Assembly (NCBI RefSeq): GCF_003205615.1
Contig: NZ_PYBV01000018.1
Coordinates: forward strand, 58,623 to 122,622
Reading direction: 5' to 3'
Source of the DNA: Micromonospora arborensis
GTDB taxonomy: Bacteria > Actinomycetota > Actinomycetes > Mycobacteriales > Micromonosporaceae
DNA: 64,000 nucleotides
Part shown: positions 8,665 to 15,842 of the stretch, one piece after another
How positions within the stretch are numbered: the first letter of the stretch is position 1
How the letters are laid out: every line of letters starts with the position of its first letter
The notes under the pieces: model-generated
What the model saw: the letters and a program-made list of their open reading frames with translations, nothing else
The model's database searches: none
What the model was told of the DNA's origin: nothing
Program-made: the position numbers and the translations under genes

Positions 8665-10038
8665 GTGAGAAAAAGCGACAAGAGGCGCTCATCTTCGCTG
8701 CTGCGGATCCCGGCCCGCGTACCCCTGAAAGGGCTGGCGGCGACGGTCGCGCTCGCCGTGGTCGCGACGACCGGGCCGGCCACCGCCGACGGCCCGGGCC
8801 ACGGGCCCGGCGCGGCGCCGACCCACCAGACCGAGCCGGGGTACGCGGCTGAGCCCGGCGACGGCCAGGGCCACGAGCCCGGCCTGGAGCCGACTCCGGA
8901 GCGGGCGCCGACCAGCGAGGTGTCCTGGTTGTCGTTCCCCGGTGGGGTGTTCGCGGTGGACTCGCTCGGGCACACCGTGCGCTACCGCGCCTGCGACGGC
9001 GACACCGGCCGGGTCGCCGACCCGGCGATGCGGGTCGCCGCCGGGGTGGCCAGCGGTGCGGTCGTCGTCGGGGGCACCGGCTACCGCTACCGGGTGCCGT
9101 TGGTCGGCCGGAGCGCGGGCACGCTTGAGCTGATCCGCCGGCACCGCCCGCCGATCGAGCTGACCGGAGTGGTGGTCACCAGCCCGCAGCCGCCCACCGA
9201 CCCCGTCGCGGGAGCCCAACTGTTCCCGCTCAGCGGGCAGCTCGCCCGCGTGGTCGCCGACGCCAGCCTCAACCCGGCCGGGGTCACCGTCCGCGACCTC
9301 TCCGGCCGGTACGGCGACCAGCAGATCGCCGTCAACGGCGCGCTCCGCCCCAAGGCGGCCAGCGTGATCAAACTGTGGATCCTGGTCGAGTTGCTGCGCC
9401 GGGTCGACTGTGGACAGGTCTCCCTCGACGACGGCGTACTGGTCACCCCGGCGGACGTGGTCGGCGGCACCGGCCAGCTCCAGTTCGAGACGTTCCCGCA
9501 GGTGGTCACCCTGCGCCGGCTCGCCCAATACCTGATCAAGTACAGCGACAACGTCGCAGCGAACGTGCTGATCACCTACCTGGGCGGGTTCGCCCCGGTC
9601 AACGCGCTGATCGACTCGATGAACCAGCGATCCACCATCCTGGCCCGCCGGATGCTCGACAGCGCGGCCGCGCAACGCGGCGAGGAGAACTACACCAGCC
9701 CGGACGACGTGGTCTCCCTGCTCGGCGCGGTCTGGGACGGCGAGATCCTCACCCCCGCCTCCCGCGACCTGATGATCGGCTTCATGCGGGAGCAGACGCT
9801 GAACACCAAGATCCCGGCGGCGTTGCCACCCGGGGTGCCGGTGGCCCACAAGACCGGTGACCTGCCGGACGCCTCCCACGACGTCGGCTACTACCTGATC
9901 CCCGGCACCGAGACCGCCGTCGCGTTCCTCACCGCCGGACCCATGGCCACCGGCGACGAGACGGTCCGGCGGATGGCCCGCACCGTCTACGACTTCCTGG
10001 TGACCCCCACCGCCACCAACGGGTCGGTCGAGGAGTGA
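8665..10038 (+). CDS. exported class-A beta-lactamase-fold serine hydrolase
   Basis: Predicted cell-envelope serine hydrolase. An N-terminal signal or anchor segment (about 17-35) is followed by a low-complexity Gly/Pro/His stretch. The C-terminal ~270 residues hold a beta-lactamase-type fold: SVIK (SxxK nucleophile motif) in RPKAASVIKLW, SDN in KYSDNVAAN, and KTG in AHKTGDL. I do not see the Glu166-containing omega-loop motif of true class A beta-lactamases, so a peptidase or other role is as likely. The GTG at 8665 has no Shine-Dalgarno, but TATCGT at 8653-8658 ends 6 nt before it (leaderless pattern). A GTG at 8611 would lengthen the N-terminus before the signal and is disfavoured. Confidence 0.8.
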   Translation: MRKSDKRRSSSLLRIPARVPLKGLAATVALAVVATTGPATADGPGHGPGAAPTHQTEPGYAAEPGDGQGHEPGLEPTPERAPTSEVSWLSFPGGVFAVDSLGHTVRYRACDGDTGRVADPAMRVAAGVASGAVVVGGTGYRYRVPLVGRSAGTLELIRRHRPPIELTGVVVTSPQPPTDPVAGAQLFPLSGQLARVVADASLNPAGVTVRDLSGRYGDQQIAVNGALRPKAASVIKLWILVELLRRVDCGQVSLDDGVLVTPADVVGGTGQLQFETFPQVVTLRRLAQYLIKYSDNVAANVLITYLGGFAPVNALIDSMNQRSTILARRMLDSAAAQRGEENYTSPDDVVSLLGAVWDGEILTPASRDLMIGFMREQTLNTKIPAALPPGVPVAHKTGDLPDASHDVGYYLIPGTETAVAFLTAGPMATGDETVRRMARTVYDFLVTPTATNGSVEE

Positions 10039-10045
10039 GCCGACG

Positions 10046-10819
10046 TCAGGCGCCGGGAATGTTCGCCGGCGGGTCCTCGCCGACCAGGTCGGCCGCCGGC
10101 GGCTCCGCCGACACCGACAGCCCGAAGTCCGAGTACGTCAGGTCGAGTTGGGCGGTCTGCGACTGCTCGCTGGCCAACTCGATGCGGTAACGGACCAGCC
10201 GGCCCTGCTCGTCGACGGAAGCGGTGAACGGCACCGCCCCGGCCCGGTCACCGAGCACGCCGCCGACCCCCTCGCCCAGCAGCGCGCCGCTCTCGCGCAG
10301 GTCCAGCGTGCCGGCGTACTCCCGCTCGCCGGTCTGCCGGGCGGCCGACGCCGTGGTCAGCGTGCCGGCCAGTCTGGTGTTGTCCAGGCCCTGCTTCGCC
10401 GCCGGGGCACCCGGTGCGCCCACGTGCCACCAGGTCTTGCCGTCCCAGACCGGGACACGGCGGTCCGGAGCGCTGATCCGTACGTAGACGTCCGGCCCGG
10501 TGGTGAGCCGTTCGATCTTCACCTCACCCGTGGGCACCTTGAGCGAGGTGGTCTCCAGACCACGCTTCGCCTTCGGGTCCCAGAGCACCACCGTGCCGTC
10601 CCCGCCCGCTGGTCCGCCGGTGCCCAGGCTCAACTTGTAGGTCTGCTCGTCGAGCTTCGCGGCGGCGGCCTCCAGCACCCCGACCGGGTCGGCCGGACCG
10701 GCTGACGCCGCCGGGCGACCCGCGTCCGGCTCGTCGCCGGCGACGACCAGGGCCCACGCCCCGGCACCGACCGCCACGACGAGCACGGCGACAGCGGCGA
10801 TCAGCTTCGGCTTCTGCAC
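10046..10819 (-). CDS. membrane-anchored LppX/LprAFG-like protein
   Basis: Extracytoplasmic protein of 257 residues with a hydrophobic N-terminal anchor (LIAAVAVLVVAVGAGAWALV) and no lipobox Cys. The body is a beta-rich domain (GDGTVVLWDPKAKRGL, YVRISAPDRRVPVWDGKTWW, YAGTLDLRES, VDEQGRLVRYRIEL, QTAQLDLTYSDFG) that resembles the LppX/LprG lipid-carrier fold of actinobacteria. The fold is inferred from pattern. Start: GTG 10819 has GGGGGAG six bases upstream; the ATG at 10825 overlaps that site. Its stop is 7 bp from the stop of the convergent hydrolase. Confidence 0.7.
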   Translation of the reverse strand: MQKPKLIAAVAVLVVAVGAGAWALVVAGDEPDAGRPAASAGPADPVGVLEAAAAKLDEQTYKLSLGTGGPAGGDGTVVLWDPKAKRGLETTSLKVPTGEVKIERLTTGPDVYVRISAPDRRVPVWDGKTWWHVGAPGAPAAKQGLDNTRLAGTLTTASAARQTGEREYAGTLDLRESGALLGEGVGGVLGDRAGAVPFTASVDEQGRLVRYRIELASEQSQTAQLDLTYSDFGLSVSAEPPAADLVGEDPPANIPGA

Positions 10820-10890
10820 GGTCATCTCCCCCGAGCGGCACGCCCCGGCCGGTCGCCGATCGACGCTCACCGCGGTGCGGTCCGGCCAGA

Positions 10891-11004
10891 CTAGCCGGAC
10901 CGCACCGACTCACGCGCGGCTGATTCACCCGTCCCGTCAGCGTGGTGCAACGTCCGGATCGTCACGCCAGCCAGCTTCGCCACCTGACCCACCGTGTACG
11001 CCAT
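10891..11004 (-). pseudogene. truncated MerR/TipA-type regulator (N-terminal HTH only)
   Basis: Behind an excellent GGAAGGGAGGG ribosome-binding site, an ATG at 11004 opens MAYTVGQVAKLAGVTIRTL followed by HH, the first helix-turn-helix of MerR family regulators of the TipA type. Normal members continue with YDEIGLL. Here the frame changes to unrelated sequence and stops at 10891 after 37 codons. The wing, second HTH, dimer helix and effector domain are all missing. It looks like an internal deletion that left the 5' end. Confidence 0.75.
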
Positions 11005-11054
11005 GGTTTCCCTCCCTTCCGGGAACCAGGCTCCCGCCTGCCGCTACGTGCGGG

Positions 11055-13376
11055 TCAAGCCCGATCCTGGCCAACCATGGCGGGGACGTCCGGCCGCCCG
11101 TACAGGTAGCCCTGACCGCGCGGGCAGCCGATCGCGGCGACCGCCTCGTGCTGACGTTCGGTCTCCACCCCCTCGGCGACCACCGCCAGGTCGAACGCGC
11201 CGGCCAGTCGGGTGACCATCTCCACCGTGGCGTACGCCCGCTCGTCCGACCCCAACCGGGCCACGAACGACCGGTCGATCTTCAGCTCGGTCGCCGGGAT
11301 GCGGTGCAGGTAGCTCAGCGACGAGTAACCGGTGCCGAAGTCGTCGATGGCGATCTTGATGCCCAACTCCCGTAGCTGATGCAGCCGCTCCAGCACCGCT
11401 TCGGTGCCCTCGATCAGCGCCGACTCGGTCAGCTCCAGGGTCAACGCCCGCGGGGCCAGCCCGGCGGCGCTGGTGGCCGCGGTGACCGTGGCGATCAGGT
11501 CCGGCCGGCGCAGGTGTGCCGCGGCGATGTTCACCGCCACGGTCGCCTCCGGCACCCGCCCCCGCCAGGTCGCCGCGGCCCGGCACGCCTCGTGGATCAC
11601 CCACCGGTCGATCGGCAGGATCAACCCGGTCTCCTCGGCCAACGGCAGGAACTTCGCCGGCGGCAGCATCCCCAGTTGGGGATGCCGCCAACGCACCAGC
11701 GCCTCGGCACTGCGTACCGCGCCGGTGGCCAGGTCGACGATGGGTTGGAACTCAAGGTGCAACTGATCCTCGTCGACCGCCCGGCGCAGGTCGGCGATCA
11801 ACTCGGCACGGGAGACGGCCGACTCGCGCAGCGCCGGGGTGCACGTCCGGTACGCGGACTTCCCGGCCGCCTTGGCCGCGTACATGGCGATGTCGGCGTC
11901 GCGCAACAGGTCGCTGTGGGAGGCGTGCTGCGGGCCGTACTCGGCGATGCCGATGCTCGCCGACGGGTGCACCCCGACGTCCTCGTCGCCGTCGGAGGGC
12001 CGCAACGCGTCCAACAGTCGCTCGGCGAGCCGCTCCGGTGCGACCTGTCGATCGCCGTCGACGAGCACCGCGAACTCGTCCCCGCCGAGCCGGGCGATGG
12101 TGCCGTCACCGGCCACCGCGGCCCGCATCCGGGCCGCCAGACCGGTCAGCAGGGTGTCCCCTGTCGCGTGCCCGAAACGGTCATTTACCTGCTTGAACCC
12201 GTCCAGGTCGAGCAGCAGCACGGCCACCGGTCGGCCGTCCCGCAGGGCCAGGCGCAGCCGCCGGTTGAACAACAGCCGATTGGGCAGCCCGGTGAGCTGG
12301 TCGCCGTACGCGAGCCGGCGCAGCCGGGCCACCAGCCGCAGGTTCTCGTTGGCGGCCAACCCCTGCCGCACGGCGAGGGTCGCGAGCAGCAGCATCATGG
12401 TCACGAAGACCAGTTGCGGGGTCTGCCCGGTGGGCCGGCGGGCCAGCACCACCGCGACGATCGCCCCACCCACCGGCAGGTACGGCAACGCCACCCGCCA
12501 CCACGGCGGCACTGGCGACTCGGCGGTCTCGTCGGTGCCGTCGCAGTCCGGCGGGGGCGGGTTCCGGGTGGCCAGGCCGATCAGCAGGTAGCTCAGCGGC
12601 CAGCACAGGTCGATCGGGTGGCCGGCCGAGTAGTCGACGCGGGCGACAAGCGACACGTAGCCGACGTCGGCGACGACCCGCAGGGTGAGGCTCGCCGCGA
12701 GCACGCTCATCGGCCGCCATATCGGCCGAGCCGGACCGGAGACCGCGACCAGGATGGTGAGCTGCATCAGGTCGAACATCGGGTAGAGCAGCCCGAGCGT
12801 GCGCGCCGGGTCGGCCAGGTCGGCGGCGGCGACCCCACGGAAGACCAACACCCAGCCGATCGGCACCAGGGCCAGCGCGACGATCACCCCGTCCAGCAAC
12901 GTACGGGCCCGCCCGATCGCCGTCCGTGGTGCGGACGGCGAGTTGAGCAGCGCGGCCGTTCCGGTGAGGATGCCGGCGACGAACACCGCTCCGACCACCG
13001 GTGTGTGCGGCAGGTCGCCGCCGACGATCCGCTGCACCGTCCAGATCGCCCGGCCGAGCGCGGCGAGCGCCATGGTGACGGCGAGCAGCGTCCAGAACCG
13101 GCGCAGCGGTGCCGGGTGCCGACGGGCCCCGCCGGCGCAGGCGACGGTGGCCCACCCGGCGACCAGCAGCGCGCCCAGGTCACTGACGAGCGCGGCATCC
13201 GGCAGGGCGGCGAGCAGCCAGACCGCCTCCACGGCCAGCACCGTGCCGGCGGCGAGCAGGCCACCACGGCCCGTCCGGGACGTCGTGAACGCCGGCCGGT
13301 CGGCGGGATCGGGACGCGTGGACGGTGCCGACGCGGTGGACACCGCGACGGCCTGACTCGCGTCCTGCGGTGACAC
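11055..13376 (-). CDS. membrane-bound GGDEF-EAL protein (c-di-GMP synthesis/degradation)
   Basis: Large 773-residue signalling protein. The N-terminus (about 40-345) has eight to nine transmembrane segments forming an unnamed membrane sensor. The GGDEF domain follows, with intact GGDEF at 431-435 and the substrate motif LTGLPNRLLF. The EAL domain follows, with EAL at 558-560, ELTES, DDFGTGYSSLSYL, KIDRSF and AEGVET, all catalytic motifs kept, so both activities are possible. The inhibitory RxxD site before GGDEF is not obvious. GTG 13376 is preceded by GGAGCG. In actinobacteria c-di-GMP controls development; the signal sensed here is unknown. The gene sits between two gene remnants. Confidence 0.93.
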   Translation of the reverse strand: MSPQDASQAVAVSTASAPSTRPDPADRPAFTTSRTGRGGLLAAGTVLAVEAVWLLAALPDAALVSDLGALLVAGWATVACAGGARRHPAPLRRFWTLLAVTMALAALGRAIWTVQRIVGGDLPHTPVVGAVFVAGILTGTAALLNSPSAPRTAIGRARTLLDGVIVALALVPIGWVLVFRGVAAADLADPARTLGLLYPMFDLMQLTILVAVSGPARPIWRPMSVLAASLTLRVVADVGYVSLVARVDYSAGHPIDLCWPLSYLLIGLATRNPPPPDCDGTDETAESPVPPWWRVALPYLPVGGAIVAVVLARRPTGQTPQLVFVTMMLLLATLAVRQGLAANENLRLVARLRRLAYGDQLTGLPNRLLFNRRLRLALRDGRPVAVLLLDLDGFKQVNDRFGHATGDTLLTGLAARMRAAVAGDGTIARLGGDEFAVLVDGDRQVAPERLAERLLDALRPSDGDEDVGVHPSASIGIAEYGPQHASHSDLLRDADIAMYAAKAAGKSAYRTCTPALRESAVSRAELIADLRRAVDEDQLHLEFQPIVDLATGAVRSAEALVRWRHPQLGMLPPAKFLPLAEETGLILPIDRWVIHEACRAAATWRGRVPEATVAVNIAAAHLRRPDLIATVTAATSAAGLAPRALTLELTESALIEGTEAVLERLHQLRELGIKIAIDDFGTGYSSLSYLHRIPATELKIDRSFVARLGSDERAYATVEMVTRLAGAFDLAVVAEGVETERQHEAVAAIGCPRGQGYLYGRPDVPAMVGQDRA

Positions 13377-13505
13377 GACGAACGCTCCGGCTCTCTCTCG
13401 TGGTGCACCCTCGACGCTGATGGACCGGTCCCGGCAAACCCCGAAAGCCTAGCCAGCGCCCGGATGACCCGCCAGAGCCGAACGGCAGGCCCACTGTTGA
13501 CGAAA

Positions 13506-13539
13506 GGTGCGGGCCACCCGTCGCCGGGTGGCCCGCACC
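13506..13539 (-). terminator. 14-bp perfect hairpin terminator
   Basis: GGTGCGGGCCACCC and its exact complement flank a 6-nt loop. It lies 26 bp downstream of the stop of the gene fragment at 13566-13742, and upstream of the GGDEF-EAL gene, so it belongs to the lost gene. Confidence 0.75.
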
Positions 13540-13565
13540 GTCACTACGGATCGCTGGTCAGCGCC

Positions 13566-13742
13566 TCACCATCGGCGGGTGCTGTCCGGCCACGAGTCGA
13601 ACGGCACCGCGGAGAGCAGCGGATCCCAGCCGGTGCTCGAGTTGCCGGCGGGGACGAAGGCCGTGAGGTCGGTGCCGCTGCCGTTGTACGGGCTGGCGTC
13701 CCGGAAGCGTTCCAGTCGACCGGCCGCGTGCGACGGATGTGG
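13566..13742 (-). pseudogene. C-terminal fragment of an unidentified gene
   Basis: One reading frame of about 58 codons ends at TGA 13566. Its translation looks like real protein, not noise: PHPSHAAGRLERFRD, then PYNGSGTDLTAFVPAGNSS, TGWDPLLSAVPFDSW, and an end at STRRW. It has no start codon or ribosome-binding site and is closed upstream by a stop at 13743. A well-formed terminator follows at the right distance. I read it as the 3' end of a gene whose front was lost. I do not recognise the family. Confidence 0.45.
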
Positions 13743-13926
13743 TCAACGGCCGGCGGAGCGGTTCCACGGTGAGCGGGGCAACCTGGTGCCAGCCAGGGGA
13801 CGGCGGGCACGCCGGGGCTTCCGCCGGCCGGGGGTGCAGGGCGCCCGTGGGACGGTGTGCAGCGGAGGGCCGGAGGACACCGGCGGTCGACGGATCAGCC
13901 AGTGGAGGAAGCGGGACATCTGCGGC

Positions 13927-14160
13927 TCAGCCGACCGGGAGGTGCTCGGCGTCGGACCTGGAGATCTCGTACTGCGCCCCGCAGAACGTGCACTGCTGCG
14001 CGTACCGGGTACGGATCGGGATGAGGGGTATGAAGAAGAGGGTGAATTTCGTCGATCGGCGGGTGATCACCTGCGCGGCCTGGTTGCCGCAGTGTCGGCA
14101 GACCTGCTGCACGACACCGGATCGGTCGACCTTGGTACGCAGACCAAAGATGAAGAACAT
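13927..14160 (-). CDS. zinc-ribbon family protein
   Basis: Small 77-residue protein with two CxxC pairs (CRHC and CTFC) separated by about 33 residues, a classic zinc ribbon. Between them lie a basic strand and a hydrophobic stretch (FTLFFIPLIPIRTRY), and the protein opens with MFFIFGLRTKV, as in the short actinobacterial zinc-ribbon proteins of this type. Function is not known. Start ATG 14160 is chosen because family members begin at MFFIFG; the frame is open further upstream to 14298 but that part is not protein-like. No clear Shine-Dalgarno. Confidence 0.75.
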   Translation of the reverse strand: MFFIFGLRTKVDRSGVVQQVCRHCGNQAAQVITRRSTKFTLFFIPLIPIRTRYAQQCTFCGAQYEISRSDAEHLPVG

Positions 14161-14243
14161 CGAACGCCAGTACCCACTCCACCGGGAAAAGTCACCGGCC
14201 CGGGTCCAGCGAATCGGGACAGCCACCTCGCCGGCCGGCTCAA

Positions 14244-14316
14244 GATCGTGCTCGATCCAGGAAACAGTGCCCTCGGAGCGCGAGTGAGGCCACCACATCC
14301 TTGATCGAGCACGATC
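14244..14316. repeat. inverted repeat with 14-bp perfect arms
   Basis: GATCGTGCTCGATC (14244-14257) and its exact complement GATCGAGCACGATC (14303-14316) flank 45 nt. It sits just downstream of the SRPBCC gene (stop 14329, minus strand), so it may act as its terminator, or may be a short palindromic repeat element. Confidence 0.65.
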
Positions 14317-14328
14317 ATGGCGAGACCG

Positions 14329-15192
14329 TCAGTTGGCGGGTTCCAGGCCGGGGACCTCGGCGGGGAGCCAGATCGGCTGCCAGTCCGGCACCTCGTGGAA
14401 GCGACGCAGCTCGAACAACCCGGCAACCGACCCACTCCAGGCCGCGTACGGGGGGTTGGCCTCGTCGAAGCCGCTCTGCACGAAGGTCAGCGTGGTCCGG
14501 CCACCAGACTCGGCCAGCTCCCAGCTCATGACGCCGACCGGTCCCCAGTCGACGGACATCCGTCGCCCGGGCTCCAGGTCGACGATCTTGGCCGCGTAGC
14601 CGGACTCGAAGCCGCCCATGGCGTACCGGCCACCGACCCAGGGCTCGATGCCGATCGGATAGCCGAACCAGGCGCTGGCCTGCTCGGAGTCGGTGAGCGA
14701 CTCCCACACCTTGTCGGCGGGGGCGGCGATGACCAGCTCACCGCGCAGGTCGGCGGAGGTGAAGTCGGTGCGGGGCAGCAGCGGCTGGCCCTCCAGGTGG
14801 GCGGCGAGGTTGGCGATGCCCAGCGCCCAGTACGTCTGGAGCACGCCCCGGATGCTGGAGCCGTTCATCGCCTCGGCGAAGTCGAAGTGGCTCTGGGTCA
14901 GCGTCAGCACGGTGCTGTCCGCGCCCTCGGCGGTGAGCTGGAACTCGGTGCTGGTCTCCACCCCGTCGAGCAGCCAGCCGAAGCGCAGCGTGTCGTCGTC
15001 GGCGTGCAGCAGCCGCTGGTGCGGGGCGTCACCCTCGGGCGTGTAGCGGCCCCAGAACTCGTACCGCTGGGGCAGCTCGACCTCGGCGTGCTCGGCCAGC
15101 CAGAGACGCAGCTCGGTCGGGTCGGTCAGTGCCTTCCGGACGCGCCCGACGGGCGCGGAGAGACGGGCCTGCACCTTCAACGGTTCACTCAT
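14329..15192 (-). CDS. tandem SRPBCC (AHSA1/START-like) domain protein
   Basis: Two copies of the AHSA1-type SRPBCC fold in 287 residues: about 1-140 (VQARLSAPVGRVRKALTDP...LTLTQSHFDFAEAM) and about 150-287 (GELVIAAPADKVWESLTDS...TTLTFVQSGFDEAN). These helix-grip proteins bind hydrophobic ligands in a central cavity or act with chaperones. The ATG at 15192 has AAGGGAAAG upstream and overlaps the end of the ArsR gene by 8 bp (ATGAGTGA), so the two are translationally coupled. ArsR-SRPBCC pairs are common; the SRPBCC protein is probably the product regulated by its neighbour. The ligand is unknown. Confidence 0.9.
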   Translation of the reverse strand: MSEPLKVQARLSAPVGRVRKALTDPTELRLWLAEHAEVELPQRYEFWGRYTPEGDAPHQRLLHADDDTLRFGWLLDGVETSTEFQLTAEGADSTVLTLTQSHFDFAEAMNGSSIRGVLQTYWALGIANLAAHLEGQPLLPRTDFTSADLRGELVIAAPADKVWESLTDSEQASAWFGYPIGIEPWVGGRYAMGGFESGYAAKIVDLEPGRRMSVDWGPVGVMSWELAESGGRTTLTFVQSGFDEANPPYAAWSGSVAGLFELRRFHEVPDWQPIWLPAEVPGLEPAN

Positions 15193-15742
15193 GGTCTTTC
15201 CCTTTCGGATAGCAGGCGACGGCCAGCTTGAAGGCATCTCCTTCACTGCCGCCATAACGGGTGAACAGGTCCTGAAGTGCGGTTTGCAGGTCGTGCAGGA
15301 ACTGTGGGCGAAGCTCTGCCGGCACCCGGATCTCGCCGGAGACCCCGACCGAGGGCAGTTCGGGTGCCGTCCGGTCCAGGGCCGCGACGTCGGCCTGGAC
15401 CTCTTCCATCAGGTCGAGCAGGTAGCCCAGGCTCAGCTCGTCACGGGCCCGGCGTAGCCCGATCCGGCCGACGAGCCGCGGGGACAGCCAGTACGACCGG
15501 GCTGCCGCCTGGTAGATGCCCTCGGTGATGCCGCGGACCTTGCGCTCGTTGACCAGCTCGACGAGGCCGGCCGCGACGAGCTGTTTGACGTGGTAGTAGA
15601 CGCGCTGTGGCGTCTGGTCGAGCCGGGCGGCGACCTCGGTGCAGGTGCGCGGCTCGGCCAGTTGCCGCAGCACCTCGACGCGCTGCGGCTTGAGCAGGAC
15701 TTCGGCCTGCTCGATCTGCTCCAGGTACAGGACGTCTCTCAT
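15185..15742 (-). CDS. ArsR-like winged-helix regulator
   Basis: Transcriptional regulator of 185 residues. The N-terminal winged helix (about 10-80) reads ILLKP-like VLLKPQRVEVLRQLAEP, RTCTEVAARLDQTPQRVYYHVKQL (recognition helix) and AAGLVELVNERKVRG. The C-terminal ~100 residues are helical and may bind the ligand. No metal-binding Cys cluster is seen, so it is unlikely to sense metals. Start ATG 15742; a TTG at 15766 in frame lies within the operator and is rejected. A perfect palindrome TTTGTACGTACAAA lies 11 bp upstream inside the probable promoter, the expected site for autorepression of this two-gene operon. Confidence 0.85.
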   Translation of the reverse strand: MRDVLYLEQIEQAEVLLKPQRVEVLRQLAEPRTCTEVAARLDQTPQRVYYHVKQLVAAGLVELVNERKVRGITEGIYQAAARSYWLSPRLVGRIGLRRARDELSLGYLLDLMEEVQADVAALDRTAPELPSVGVSGEIRVPAELRPQFLHDLQTALQDLFTRYGGSEGDAFKLAVACYPKGKDHE

Positions 15743-15753
15743 GGCAAAATCAG

Positions 15754-15780
15754 TTTGTACGTACAAAACTTGTTTGTCAA
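15754..15780 (-). promoter_or_regulatory. promoter with 14-bp palindromic operator for the ArsR-SRPBCC operon
   Basis: A perfect TTGACA -35 hexamer (15780-15775 on the minus strand) is followed by the self-complementary TTTGTACGTACAAA (15754-15767), which covers the spacer and the probable -10 region. A repressor bound here would block transcription of both genes. Confidence 0.65.
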
Positions 15781-15842
15781 TCGGTTCGCGAGAAGCCGCG
15801 CCGACTTTCTCGACGCGGCTTCAGGCAGCGGTCAGCAGGTGA

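Noticed and set aside
12884-13408. Alternative frame proteins within the GGDEF-EAL gene
   Set aside because: High-GC shadows of the TM region.
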